A DNA stretch of 22,280 nucleotides from a virus: the IMG/VR virus record IMGVR_UViG_3300032116_001431, positions 1 through 22,280 of that record; one strand, 5' to 3'. The number at the start of each line of letters is the position of its first letter. Position 1 is the first letter of the stretch. Positions 1-7,616 of this stretch are shown piece after piece. The position numbers and the translations under genes were made by a program. Below the pieces are notes generated by a model. That model was not told the origin of the DNA, did no database searches, and saw only the letters and a list, made by a program, of their open reading frames with translations.

Positions 1-42
1 ATGACCCACAGCCTGTCGGAAGTCGTTGGGTATAACTTATGA
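1..42 (+). CDS. 3' end of an unidentified phage gene (partial)
   Basis: Only the last codons are in the window: frame 1 is open from the first base to a TGA at 40-42 (last residues EVVGYNL). The stop overlaps the next start as ATGA, the spacing seen throughout this operon, which supports a real coding end. The first codon here happens to be ATG, but 13 residues are more likely the tail of a longer upstream gene than a whole gene. Too little is visible to assign a function; a terminase or other packaging gene would be usual upstream of a portal, but that is only positional reasoning. Confidence 0.5.
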   Translation: MTHSLSEVVGYNL

Positions 43-248
43 GCTGGTGGGTTCCCATCGCTGTGGCAATCATCACAGGTCCTGTGGTGGTTGTTCTTCA
101 ACGGTTGCGTCGGGAAAACACCGAACAACACGCCGAATCTCGAGGTCTATTAGAACATCTAGTTATCAAGGTTGACAGAATGGATGACAAACTTGATGCA
201 CACATGGATGACAATCACACACACAGGAGCAATCATGACGTACTCTGA
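39..248 (+). CDS. Small membrane-anchored coiled-coil protein (holin-cluster / DUF2746-like)
   Basis: A 69-residue protein. Residues 3-22 form one hydrophobic membrane segment (WWVPIAVAIITGPVVVVLQ), followed by a basic patch (RLRRE) and a charged helix, about residues 26-60, with heptad-like spacing (HLVIKVDRMDDKLDAHMDD). The basic patch just after the segment suggests the N-terminus is outside and the helix is in the cytoplasm. Actinobacterial phages often carry small proteins of this design beside a holin; the resemblance to that group is recalled, not searched. It overlaps the upstream stop (ATGA), and its 3' end overlaps the start of the next membrane protein gene in another frame. A role in lysis as holin partner, antiholin or membrane anchor is inferred from context. 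Confidence 0.65.
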   Translation: MSWWVPIAVAIITGPVVVVLQRLRRENTEQHAESRGLLEHLVIKVDRMDDKLDAHMDDNHTHRSNHDVL

Positions 249-423
249 TGCAATTAAACGAGCAGTAGCAACATTTCTTTTTGGTGCCCTTAGCACACCA
301 GTTAGTGCTGCTGTATTAAATCTTTCAGCTTGGAAGGTTGCTGCAGCTTCTGGTGTTGCTGCGGTTCTCAACCTAATATACCGGGCTGTTGAAGCATACC
401 TTGAAGAGACCGAGGAAGCCTAA
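235..423 (+). CDS. Putative holin (r1t-type-like)
   Basis: A 62-residue protein. An upstream ATG at 172 is in frame, but the start at 235 is preferred because AGGAG lies six bases before it and the upstream residues would lie wholly inside the preceding gene. An amphipathic N-terminus (SDAIKRAVATFLFGAL) leads into two hydrophobic stretches, about residues 11-28 and 33-48 (AWKVAAASGVAAVLNLIY), and ends in an acidic tail (EETEEA). The AIKRAVATF start and the W-x-A-A-A-S-G-V-A-A-V segment recall the r1t holin family of actinobacterial phages. Holins open the inner membrane at the end of infection so that endolysin reaches the wall. Its stop overlaps the portal start (TAATG). The matching lysin is about 19 kb downstream. 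Confidence 0.65.
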   Translation: MTYSDAIKRAVATFLFGALSTPVSAAVLNLSAWKVAAASGVAAVLNLIYRAVEAYLEETEEA

Positions 424-2240
424 TGGCTCGTCCTTCAAATGCTAGCGTTTTGGCTAGCTACCGTAAAAAGATTACGTATTCACGTAAATGGCGTGATGAG
501 GAAAATTACGACGACCTTTGGCGTCGTTTGATTGATTTGTATCGTGGTAAGCAGTTGAATGATTTAACTGAAGAAGACCGCATGCTAGTCAACACGTGTT
601 TTTCGACTATTAACGTTATTGCCCCTAGTGTCGCTGTTAACCATCCTAAGATTACTGTTGGTGCTCGTAAGCAGGAAGATGCTGACCGTGCTGTTATTAC
701 TGAAGCTGTAATTAACTATTGGTGGCGTCATTTTGATTGCCAAAAACAAATGCGCCGTGCAGTAGACGATTACCTGATTGTTGGTCATGGTTGGTTGAAG
801 GTCGGTTATCGTTTTATTGAAGAATCAAAATATACTGATTTGTTAACTGAAGAGGATGCAGAGATTGCTGCACCCGAGGAAGGTTTCAATATTGAAGCTG
901 AAACTGTTGTGGTGGAAGACCGCCCCTTTGTTGAGCGTGTTTCTCCTTTTGATGTTTTTGTGGACCCTGAAGCCACATCTGTAGATGACATGACATGGAT
1001 TGCCCAGCGTGTACGTCGTCCATTGAAAGATGTCCAGAATGACCCACGATACAATCGTAATGCACGTCAAGAGGTTGAAGGAACCCATTATTCTCGTTGG
1101 GGTGAAGACGAGGAACGTGCACGTCATAATCGCCAAATGGATGAAGCATTTGTCGATGTATGGGAATACTATGATTTAAAACGTGGAACTGTTGCCGTGT
1201 TCTGTGAAAACGGAAACAAGTTTCTTGTGGCCCCCACAAAGATTCCTTTTGGCTTTGGTCATCCTTTTGTGATGATTCGCAACTATGATGTTCCAGACCA
1301 GTTCTACCCGATGGGTGAACTGGAAGCTATTGAGCCTTTGCAGTATGAGTTAAACGCCACTCGTACACAGATGATGAACCATCGTAAGCGTTTCTCACGT
1401 AAATGGCTATATAAGGAGTCGGCTTTTGACAATGATGGACGCAATGCTTTAGAGTCTGATGAGGACAACACGCTTGTGCCGGTAATCACAGAAGACCCAC
1501 TGGGTTCTGTTATTGTTCCTATGCCTGCTGTTGTTAACCCACCAGAAATGTATTCTGTGTCTAACTTGATTCAGCAAGACATTGACCGCATTAGTGGTGT
1601 TGCCGAGTTTATGCGTGGCGGTGCTAGCGAAATTAGCCGTACAGCCACAGAAGCAGCAATCATGCAGGATGCCATGAATGCTCGCACGTCTGACAAGTTG
1701 GCAGAGATTGAACGTGCTATTTCTTTGTGTGCTAAGCGTTTGATTGCTTTGGCTCAACAGTTTATGACTGGTGAACAAGCTGTTCGTGTGGTTGGTTCTT
1801 CCGCTATGCCTATTTGGGTGAACTTTGATGCTGACTACATCAAGGGCGAGTTTGATTTCGAAGTTGAAGCTGGTTCTACACAACCAGTAAACGAATCGTT
1901 CCGACGTCAGATGGCGTTGCAGATGGTTGATGCTATGGCTCCTTTTGTGGGTGCCGGAGTTGTTGACATGGCTGCACTTGCTCGTCACGTGTTGCAGTTT
2001 GGTTTTGGTGTGAAAGCACCTGAAGCTTTCTTGGCTGCACCTGCACCTATGATGCAGGAACAGCAACCACCTATGGGTGAGTTGCCCCAAGGTCTCCCAG
2101 GTCAACCAGGATTACCTGGGGAAGAAATGATGATGGAAGAAGAAGTTCCAACGGGTGGCATGCCAATGCCTAGTTCGATTTCGCCACAGATGATGGCTGC
2201 AATCGAAGCTCAAGGTGCTTCTTTGCCCAACACCATGTAA
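423..2240 (+). CDS. Portal protein
   Basis: A 605-residue portal: the dodecameric ring at one capsid vertex through which DNA is packaged and ejected, and on which the scaffold nucleates the head. Seen in the sequence: an N-terminal charged helical region with WRRLIDLYRGK near residue 35; DYLIVGHGWLKVGYRF near residue 116, typical of podovirus-type portals; ERVSPFDVFVDPEA at about 170-183, a hallmark segment (VSPFDxxxDP); and a Met/Pro/Gln-rich low-complexity tail over the last 60 or so residues. The length fits P22-like or T7-like portals (about 500-725). It is followed directly by scaffold and capsid genes, the canonical order. The start at 423 overlaps the stop of the holin-like gene as TAATG, implying translational coupling; a weak GAGGAAG lies just upstream. 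Confidence 0.9.
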   Translation: MARPSNASVLASYRKKITYSRKWRDEENYDDLWRRLIDLYRGKQLNDLTEEDRMLVNTCFSTINVIAPSVAVNHPKITVGARKQEDADRAVITEAVINYWWRHFDCQKQMRRAVDDYLIVGHGWLKVGYRFIEESKYTDLLTEEDAEIAAPEEGFNIEAETVVVEDRPFVERVSPFDVFVDPEATSVDDMTWIAQRVRRPLKDVQNDPRYNRNARQEVEGTHYSRWGEDEERARHNRQMDEAFVDVWEYYDLKRGTVAVFCENGNKFLVAPTKIPFGFGHPFVMIRNYDVPDQFYPMGELEAIEPLQYELNATRTQMMNHRKRFSRKWLYKESAFDNDGRNALESDEDNTLVPVITEDPLGSVIVPMPAVVNPPEMYSVSNLIQQDIDRISGVAEFMRGGASEISRTATEAAIMQDAMNARTSDKLAEIERAISLCAKRLIALAQQFMTGEQAVRVVGSSAMPIWVNFDADYIKGEFDFEVEAGSTQPVNESFRRQMALQMVDAMAPFVGAGVVDMAALARHVLQFGFGVKAPEAFLAAPAPMMQEQQPPMGELPQGLPGQPGLPGEEMMMEEEVPTGGMPMPSSISPQMMAAIEAQGASLPNTM

Positions 2241-2261
2241 CGAAAATCCTACTTATTAGAG
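2238..2261 (+). promoter_or_regulatory. Recurrent intergenic element, copy 1 (TAACGA...CTTATTAG)
   Basis: TAACGA, eight bases, then CTTATTAGAG, beginning at the portal stop codon and lying before the scaffold gene. It resembles three other gap sequences in this window (4549, 10460, 12772). This is the most divergent copy, with two extra bases between the halves. It could be a late promoter or an operator; the function is unknown. Confidence 0.3.
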
Positions 2262-2289
2262 CAACCTTTTACGGACTCTGGAGAACATC

Positions 2290-3069
2290 GTGGAAAACGA
2301 AATTATTGAAGACGAAACCTCGGAACCCATCATTGATGGACAAATCGAAGGTGGAGAAGAAACAACAACCGAAGAGTCAACTATTGACTATTTTCCGGTA
2401 GATGAATACGGCGATAAATATATCAAAGTAGTTGTTGACGGAGAAGAACTTGAAGTTCCTCTGAAGGAAGCGGTTTCTGGATATCAGCGTCAAGCGGATT
2501 ATACCCGCAAGACACAACAACTAGCTGAAGAGCGACGACAGGTACAATTTGCACAGGCAATCCAACAAGCGTTGGACAATGACCCTGCTGCCACAATTGA
2601 ACTGTTGCAGTCTCATTACGGCGTCAACTTTAACCAAGCCACAGAAGATGAGGATTTGTATGTTGACCCGGTCGAGCAGCAGTACCGACAGTTGGAAAGC
2701 CGTATTCGTTCCTTTGAGGAACAACAGGCATTTCTTGAACTGGAGCGTACTATCGGCAATCTTCAGCAAAAGTACGGAGAAGAGTTCGACGCAAACGAAG
2801 TAGTTGCGACGGCACTTGCTACAGGTTCAACTGATTTGGAGTCAATCCATAAACAGTTGGCTTATGACAAGATTCGTCAGCAGCAACTTGTGAACCAGAA
2901 GGTACAACAGGAGAATGAACGCAAAACAGCCCAGGTTACCCAGGCTAAGCGTGAGTCTTCTGTTATTGCCGGTGGTTCGTCAGCTAAGAACACAACTCCT
3001 GATACTCAACCTGTAACAAGTTTTAGGGATGCTTTTACTGCTGCTAAAAAGCAGTTGGGTATTTCCTGA
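2290..3069 (+). CDS. Capsid scaffolding protein
   Basis: A 259-residue scaffold, which fills the procapsid during assembly and is then lost. It starts at GTG (2290), with GGAGA six bases upstream. The first 40 or so residues are strongly acidic. Near residues 56-85 comes a segment common in phage scaffolds: a VDGEELEVPLKEAV strand-helix followed by GYQRQADYTRKTQQLAEERR. The middle is rich in Gln and Glu and predicted helical or coiled-coil (QQYRQLESRIRSFEEQQAF). The C-terminus (TSFRDAFTAAKKQLGIS) is a basic helix, the part that usually contacts the coat protein. It lies between portal and capsid genes, as expected. No protease domain is visible, so no fused prohead protease is suggested. Confidence 0.85.
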   Translation: MENEIIEDETSEPIIDGQIEGGEETTTEESTIDYFPVDEYGDKYIKVVVDGEELEVPLKEAVSGYQRQADYTRKTQQLAEERRQVQFAQAIQQALDNDPAATIELLQSHYGVNFNQATEDEDLYVDPVEQQYRQLESRIRSFEEQQAFLELERTIGNLQQKYGEEFDANEVVATALATGSTDLESIHKQLAYDKIRQQQLVNQKVQQENERKTAQVTQAKRESSVIAGGSSAKNTTPDTQPVTSFRDAFTAAKKQLGIS

Positions 3070-3093
3070 TTTTAATTTAACCGAGGAGTAAAA

Positions 3094-4026
3094 ATGTCAA
3101 ACCCTAATTTTGACCAACTTCTGTCAACGACGCTTGCGAATTACCGCAACCAGTTGACTGACAACGTGTTCACCGCACGTCCATTGACCTATTTCCTTAT
3201 GGATAAAGGTCGTATCCGCATGCTTGATGGTGGAACCAAGATTGTTGAGCCGTTGATTTACGGCACCAACAGCACTGTGGCTTCATACTCAGGCTATGAC
3301 CCAATTTCATTGACACCACAAAGTGGCATCACTGCTGCTGAATACGACTGGAAGCAATACGCAGCTTCTATCGCTATCAGCGGTATTGAAGAAGCAAAGA
3401 ACAACGGCGAACAAGCAATTGTTAACCTTCTGGAAGCAAAAATCATGCAGGCTGAAGAGTCACTGCGTGAAGGTTTCAACCAGATGTTCTTCGCTAACGG
3501 AACTGGCAACTCGGGCAAAGACTGGAACGGTCTTGGCAACCTTGTTGAAAACGGTAACTCCGTTGGTGGTATCGATGGTGCAACTAGCTCTTACTGGAAC
3601 TCATACGAAGAGAACACCGCTACTGCGTTGACCCTTCTCCAGATGGGTATCGCATACAACACTGTTTCGGTTGGTAACGACCACCCAGACATGGTGTTGA
3701 CCACGCAAACCTTGTACGAAAAGTATGAGTCATTGCTGCAACCACAGTTGCGTTACACTGACAACAAGACAGCAGATGCTGGTTTCCAGAACCTGTTGTT
3801 CAAAGCTGCTCCTGTAACCTATGATGTGCACTGCCCTTCAGGTACCATGTTCTTCTTGAACAGCAAGTACCTCACGCTGGTCGGTCACTCAGGCAAGTGG
3901 TTTGCTCAGACAGAGTTCATGCGTCCAGAAGACCTTGATGCTCGTTATGCGCTCATCATGTGCTACGGCAACTTCACTGTCCGCAACCGTGAGAAGCAAG
4001 GCAAGCTTACAGCCAAGACTGCTTAA
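3094..4026 (+). CDS. Major capsid protein
   Basis: A 310-residue coat protein, the main shell subunit, expected to have the HK97 fold. GAGGAG stands seven bases before the ATG, the strongest ribosome site in the window, matching its expected high expression. Features seen: an N-terminal helix (NFDQLLSTTLANYRNQLTD); a DGGTKIVEPLIYG strand typical of the E-loop region; a long helix with AIVNLLEAKIMQAEESLREG; FFANGTGNSGKDWNGLGNLV, a Gly/Asn-rich turn common in this coat family; and a late strand region (GTMFFLNSKYLTLVG). Codons here are more C-ending than in neighbouring genes, another sign of high expression. It is followed by a GNRA-capped hairpin and then the putative decoration protein gene. 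Confidence 0.9.
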   Translation: MSNPNFDQLLSTTLANYRNQLTDNVFTARPLTYFLMDKGRIRMLDGGTKIVEPLIYGTNSTVASYSGYDPISLTPQSGITAAEYDWKQYAASIAISGIEEAKNNGEQAIVNLLEAKIMQAEESLREGFNQMFFANGTGNSGKDWNGLGNLVENGNSVGGIDGATSSYWNSYEENTATALTLLQMGIAYNTVSVGNDHPDMVLTTQTLYEKYESLLQPQLRYTDNKTADAGFQNLLFKAAPVTYDVHCPSGTMFFLNSKYLTLVGHSGKWFAQTEFMRPEDLDARYALIMCYGNFTVRNREKQGKLTAKTA

Positions 4027-4037
4027 CTTTGATTGTG

Positions 4038-4055
4038 GCGGGGGGAAACCCCCGC
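4038..4055 (+). promoter_or_regulatory. GC hairpin with GAAA tetraloop between capsid and decoration genes
   Basis: GCGGGGG-GAAA-CCCCCGC: a perfect 7-bp stem with a GNRA loop, 12 bases after the capsid stop. It is followed by ACACTTTCAC, not a U-tract, so it is a poor intrinsic terminator. It is more likely a 3'-end stabiliser or attenuator that sets the capsid-to-decoration ratio. The structure is seen; the role is inferred. Confidence 0.6.
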
Positions 4056-4101
4056 ACACTTTCACTATTAACCCAACCCCACTTTATCTCTAGGAGAAAC
4101 A

Positions 4102-4506
4102 ATGCCACTTAAATCTAATGAAACCGATGGTCCAATTACACGCACACGTTTGTCAGCTTATGTGACGGCACATGAAAAGGTTACTGCTGTATCTTTGTCT
4201 GACGCTGCTGCTACGTTGACCGCTGCACAGCTTGTTGATAGCAAGTTGTTTACCATCGACCCATCTGCCAATCGCAACCTTACGACAGCCACAGCTGCTC
4301 AGATTCTGTCTCAGTTGACAGATGAAGCGGTAGGTACATCGTTTGAATTTACGATTGTTAACCTTGCTGGTTCAAGCCATAATGCAGTTCTTGTCGGTGG
4401 TACGACAGTTACTGTGGTCGGCAATGCAACAGTAGGTGCTGGAGAATCAGGCACTTTCGTAGGTGTTGTCACCAGCTCAACTGCTGTATCTATTTACCGC
4501 AAATAG
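4102..4506 (+). CDS. Putative capsid decoration protein (beta-rich, unrecognised family)
   Basis: A 134-residue protein directly after the major capsid gene, with AGGAG five bases before the ATG. Composition is Thr/Ser/Ala/Val-rich with no Cys. Residues 33-75 look helical (LSDAAATLTAAQLVDSKLF, ATAAQILSQL); the second half alternates in beta-strand fashion (SFEFTIVNLAG, NAVLVGGTTVTVVG, ESGTFVGVVTSSTAVSIY). A small, strand-rich, highly translated protein between the capsid gene and a terminator is the usual place for head decoration or stabilisation proteins. The second half also resembles beta-rich tail proteins such as the C-terminal part of the product at 7092, so a small fibre or head-fibre protein is the alternative. 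No named family is recognised. Confidence 0.6.
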   Translation: MPLKSNETDGPITRTRLSAYVTAHEKVTAVSLSDAAATLTAAQLVDSKLFTIDPSANRNLTTATAAQILSQLTDEAVGTSFEFTIVNLAGSSHNAVLVGGTTVTVVGNATVGAGESGTFVGVVTSSTAVSIYRK

Positions 4507-4520
4507 TAATCCCGAGAAAC

Positions 4521-4548
4521 GGGGGGCGTAAGCCCCCTTTTTCTTTTG
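4521..4548 (+). terminator. Intrinsic terminator after the capsid/decoration genes
   Basis: GGGGGC-GTAA-GCCCCC, a 6-bp GC stem with a GNRA loop at 4522-4537, extendable by one G-U pair, followed at once by TTTTTCTTTT. This is a textbook Rho-independent terminator 15 bases after the decoration stop. It would cap the highly expressed head genes and reduce transcription into the tail genes. Confidence 0.85.
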
Positions 4549-4572
4549 TAACGAAATAGGCTATTTAGTATG
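4549..4572 (+). promoter_or_regulatory. Recurrent intergenic element, copy 2 (TAACGA...CTATTTAGTATG)
   Basis: TAACGA, AATAGG, CTATTTAGT, ending in the ATG of the next gene. It starts directly after the terminator T-tract, where a new promoter would be needed. It shares TAACGA and TATTTAGTATG exactly with the copy at 12772. AAATAG-G-CTATTT also forms a small dyad. The likely role is a phage late promoter or regulator site, unproven. Confidence 0.4.
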
Positions 4573-4791
4573 ACATCTCAACCAGCATACTCCCTGTATG
4601 GCGAGCCAGCTAACCGCTATTCTCGCCCAGCCCAATCACAGCCCAATTCTCGTCTAGCTGCTGCCAGTGCCCCCTATGTGGGGCGCAATCGCTGTATAGC
4701 CAACAACGACACCTGTGAAGGACCCAAAGCAAAAGAGACTGACTATTGTGTTGGTCACTTGCGTTCTATGGCTAAAAAGGATGATAAATGA
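4570..4791 (+). CDS. Small Cys/His (zinc-knuckle-like) protein, unknown function
   Basis: A 73-residue protein. The first 40 residues are Pro/Ser/Ala/Tyr-rich and probably disordered. The last 33 hold Cys42, Cys49, Cys60 and His63 (C-x6-C-x10-C-x2-H) in RCIANNDTCEGPKAKETDYC followed by VGHLRS, then a basic tail (MAKKDDK). The spacing suits binding of one zinc ion, but no named zinc-finger family is recognised. No Shine-Dalgarno is clear: the ATG follows TATTTAGT directly, and the only purine-rich run (ATAGG) is nine bases off. Its stop overlaps the adaptor gene (ATGA), so the two are probably co-translated. Being inside the head-tail block suggests a small virion or assembly factor; DNA or RNA binding is the alternative. 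Confidence 0.7.
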   Translation: MTSQPAYSLYGEPANRYSRPAQSQPNSRLAAASAPYVGRNRCIANNDTCEGPKAKETDYCVGHLRSMAKKDDK

Positions 4792-5480
4792 GTACAGTCG
4801 CAGAGCTGACAACTATTGTTCGTGACATCACGGACTTGGACTCTGTTGACTTGCCCCTGTCTCTGATTCAGCAGTACATGAAAGATGGTTTTCAAAGAAT
4901 CATCAATCTTGAACGTCGATGGCCGTTTCTGCAAGAAACATACACAATGAACACCGTCATTAACCAGCGTGAGTACCCAATTTCTGGTATTGGTTCTGGT
5001 GATTTGCGTGAAGTTGTTTCCATGGTGGATAACAGCACATCGGGAAATCGTTTGACTTTGACTAGTACCGATTATGCCGAGGCTATGTGGAATGGTTCTC
5101 TTGATATTCCGTCACGCCCATTAAATTATACTTTGTGGGGAGACACTATAAGTTTGTATCCTAAGCCTGACACTGTATACCCGATTACTGTTCGTGGTTA
5201 TCGTAAGCCTAGTTATACGTGGGTAACTAACAACACTTTAGAAATTGATTGTGATGACCGTTTTCATTTAGCTATTGCGTATTACGCAATTTCTCAGTCA
5301 TACAAAAGGCAGGAAGATAATGAAATGTCTGCTATGTATAAGCAGTCGTTTGATGAGGCTGTTGCGTTGGCTCGTCGTGAAATTATGCGTCCCGATTCTC
5401 ATCGTCCAATGGTTATGTCTAAAGGTTCGACTCGTTTCTCAGAAAAGTTCTGGCTTGAATCACTTGGAAGGACGCTATAA
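4788..5480 (+). CDS. Head-tail adaptor (tail tubular protein A / P22 gp4-like)
   Basis: A 230-residue protein. The N-terminus TVAELTTIVRDITDLDS, the SLIQQYMKDGFQRIINLER helix and a following RRWPFLQETYTM resemble the short-tail adaptor proteins that bind the portal and close the packaged head (T7 gp11, P22 gp4 and relatives, usually 170-230 residues). The core continues with beta strands (INQREYPIS, RLTLTSTDYAEAMW, GDTISLYPKPDTVYPITVRGYRKP) and C-terminal helices (HLAIAYYAISQSYKR, SFDEAVALARREIMRP). It lies immediately before the large tail-hub gene, as TubA precedes TubB in podoviruses. Translation is coupled to the preceding Cys/His gene by ATGA. The family assignment is good; P22-like versus T7-like subtype is not resolved. 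Confidence 0.8.
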   Translation: MSTVAELTTIVRDITDLDSVDLPLSLIQQYMKDGFQRIINLERRWPFLQETYTMNTVINQREYPISGIGSGDLREVVSMVDNSTSGNRLTLTSTDYAEAMWNGSLDIPSRPLNYTLWGDTISLYPKPDTVYPITVRGYRKPSYTWVTNNTLEIDCDDRFHLAIAYYAISQSYKRQEDNEMSAMYKQSFDEAVALARREIMRPDSHRPMVMSKGSTRFSEKFWLESLGRTL

Positions 5481-5481
5481 G

Positions 5482-7092
5482 ATGGCTTCTTCTTTGCGTC
5501 TTATTCGCCAAGATGATTTTACTGGTGGGTTAAATCTTCGAGCTGACCAGTTTCAACTTGCACCTAACGAGTCTCCACGTATGTTGAATGTGGAGATTGA
5601 CCCACGTGGTGGTGTCTTTAGTCGTGGAGCTATGCGTCGTGTAAACACGACCGCTATTACTGGTACGTGGAACCCTAAAAAGGTTTTTGCTTTTGATGGA
5701 GCAACTAACTATGCAATGTTTACAACAGGTTTTGAATCGGCAACAAATGGCAAGGTGTGGTATTCAACTGGTGGAAACTTTACCAACATCACAAACATAG
5801 ATGTTTCCAGCCCTGATGGTGCTTCTTTTGCTCCGTGGGGTAACACACTATATGGCGTTACTGGGGCTAGCACACAGTCGTTTAGTTGGTCTACTGGCAC
5901 TACTGCAACTCTGTTGACTGCTAGTGGTCCTACTTGGCAGAACTCGTATCTTTCTCCTACTGGTGGTTATTTCCCGAAAGCCTCACATGCGATTACGCAT
6001 GCAGGCAAAGTGTTTGTTGCCAACACATACGAGGACTCGACTGCTTACCCTAACCGTATTCGTTGGTCACATCCAAACAGTCCAGAGGATTGGGCTTCCA
6101 CAGACTACATTGATATCAAGGATGGTGGTGAGGAAATAACTGGTCTTGCCAGCATTACTGGTCACCTTGTTGTCTTCAAGAAGAAGTCTGTGTTTGCAAT
6201 TTTTGGTTACGACTCTGACACTTTTCAAGTTGTTGAGGTTTCACGAAACGTTGGTTCATTGTCTGGTAATGCGTACGCATCCACGGAACGTGGTGTGTAT
6301 TTCTTTTCGTATCCTGAGGGTTTGATGGTGTATAACGGTGAGCGTGTGTTGGATTTGTTTGAACCCATGCGACCAATGTTTGATTTGGGGTATGTAAATA
6401 CTGCTTCTCTTGATTCTATTTTTGTTAACTACATTAACCAACGTGTATGGGTTTCTCTTCCATACAGTGAAATAACGACACTTACATATTCAAGTATGTC
6501 TTTTGTGTATGACCCTGGTATTGGTCAGCGTGGTGCATGGGTTCAACATTGCACAGCTGATGGTCGTGGGGTGAATGGTGGAACTACTTTTGTTAGTGAT
6601 GCTGGTACTACATACAATCTTGCTGCACATGCAACGGAACCAAGAATATTGAACATTGACATGTTTGACCAAACTCAAGACAATATTACTGGTACTGACA
6701 CTTCTTTTACTAGTAGGTATCGTACTAAATGGTATGACGCTGGTACTTATAGTCAGAAGAAAATGTTTAAGCGTCCCGATATTGTTGCGAAGCAAAGTGC
6801 TGTTGCAGGGAATATGCAAGTTAAAGTTTTCCGTGATTATGAGGAAGCTGACGGCACAGAAATTCGTGCTTACACATTGGCGTTACCTCAAACTTTGAGT
6901 GGAATGATTTGGGGGACTTCGCAGTGGGGTGTCGCTTATTGGGGTGCACCTAACCGTGGTTCACAGCTTATTAAAGGTCGCAATATGGGTCTTGCTCGTA
7001 GTATTCAGCTGGAGTTTGTGGGTCCAGGTGGTGTTGCGTGGGGAATCAATAGTCATACTTTGAAGTACAGTCCAAGAAGGGTCACAGCATAA
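5482..7092 (+). CDS. Tail hub / nozzle protein (tail tubular protein B / P22 gp10-like)
   Basis: A 536-residue protein starting at the ATG at 5482. The reading frame is open far upstream, but those residues overlap the adaptor gene and read as shadow sequence; GGAAGG precedes the chosen ATG, which lies one base after the adaptor stop. It opens with LRLIRQDDFTGGLNLRADQF, close to the FxGGLN start typical of podovirus tail-nozzle proteins, then NESPRMLNVEIDPRGGVFSRGAMRRV. The body is beta-rich with repeated Gly/Trp strands suggesting a beta-propeller-like core (GNTLYGV, GKVFVANTYED, EEITGLASITGHLVVFKKKS, ERGVYFFSYPEGLMVYNG). It ends with strand-rich SIQLEFVGPGGVAWGINSHT. It forms the tube below the adaptor that conducts DNA and anchors fibres. 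Its stop overlaps the next start (TAATG). Confidence 0.8.
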   Translation: MASSLRLIRQDDFTGGLNLRADQFQLAPNESPRMLNVEIDPRGGVFSRGAMRRVNTTAITGTWNPKKVFAFDGATNYAMFTTGFESATNGKVWYSTGGNFTNITNIDVSSPDGASFAPWGNTLYGVTGASTQSFSWSTGTTATLLTASGPTWQNSYLSPTGGYFPKASHAITHAGKVFVANTYEDSTAYPNRIRWSHPNSPEDWASTDYIDIKDGGEEITGLASITGHLVVFKKKSVFAIFGYDSDTFQVVEVSRNVGSLSGNAYASTERGVYFFSYPEGLMVYNGERVLDLFEPMRPMFDLGYVNTASLDSIFVNYINQRVWVSLPYSEITTLTYSSMSFVYDPGIGQRGAWVQHCTADGRGVNGGTTFVSDAGTTYNLAAHATEPRILNIDMFDQTQDNITGTDTSFTSRYRTKWYDAGTYSQKKMFKRPDIVAKQSAVAGNMQVKVFRDYEEADGTEIRAYTLALPQTLSGMIWGTSQWGVAYWGAPNRGSQLIKGRNMGLARSIQLEFVGPGGVAWGINSHTLKYSPRRVTA

Positions 7093-7616
7093 TGGCTACA
7101 TTAAATATTACAAACACTTTCAGCAACAGCACGGTTGCTAACGCCAACGAAGTTAATACAAACTTCGGTGACGTTAAAACTTTTGTTGAAGGCTCTCTTG
7201 TGCATGCCGATGGTACTGTTCAGGCTGGAAGTTCAGCTATTGCTACTGGTGCCGTAACTACAGCAAAGATTGCCGACGATGCTGTGACCGCAGCAAAGAT
7301 TGGTGTGCTAACTAATACGACAGCCAAGACAGACAGTTTTACTTTGGCGTTGGGTGACGAGAACACAACCATTTTGTGTGATAAAGCTACTGGCATGACG
7401 GTAACTATTCCTTTGAATAGTTCCGTCGCTTTTGCTGTTGGTTCACAGATTTCATTTGTGCAGTTGGGTGCTGGTCAGGTGACGTTTGCTGGTGCTGGTG
7501 GTGTGACTTTGAATAGTGATACAAGTAAGACAAAGATTCTTGTTCAGTATGGTGTGGCTTCTTTGATTAAAACGGCAACGAATACTTGGGTGCTGTTTGG
7601 ACAGTTGACTGCCTGA
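7092..7616 (+). CDS. Short tail fibre / fibre-attachment protein
   Basis: A 174-residue protein. The N-terminus ITNTFSNSTVANANEVNTNF with DVKTFVEGSLVHADG is a common start for phage fibre proteins, where it attaches to the tail. Residues 46-72 contain the repeat pattern AIATGAVTTAKIADDAVTAAKIG, typical of trimeric fibre shafts. The C-terminal half is beta-rich (DSFTLALGDENTTILCD, MTVTIPLNSSVAFAVGSQIS, ITFAG-like turns, TNTWVLFGQL) and looks like a small receptor or capping domain. It overlaps the nozzle stop (TAATG) and the next gene's start (TGATG), so fibre genes are coupled to the hub. No catalytic motif is seen. Confidence 0.7.
   Translation: MATLNITNTFSNSTVANANEVNTNFGDVKTFVEGSLVHADGTVQAGSSAIATGAVTTAKIADDAVTAAKIGVLTNTTAKTDSFTLALGDENTTILCDKATGMTVTIPLNSSVAFAVGSQISFVQLGAGQVTFAGAGGVTLNSDTSKTKILVQYGVASLIKTATNTWVLFGQLTA

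Noticed and set aside
1449-2105. A 218-residue open frame opposite the portal gene
   Set aside because: It lies wholly antisense to a well-supported portal. The His/Ser/Thr-rich composition is typical of a complementary-strand shadow.
4549-4572. Calling the recurrent element a T7 promoter
   Set aside because: ACGA and CTAT are present, but they are six bases apart, not four, and no GGGA start follows in most copies. It is kept only as an unassigned regulatory candidate.
5275-5481. A 69-residue N-terminal extension of the tail-hub protein
   Set aside because: It lies inside the adaptor gene and does not read like a protein family start. GGAAGG before the ATG at 5482 and the typical FxGGLN beginning favour the shorter form.
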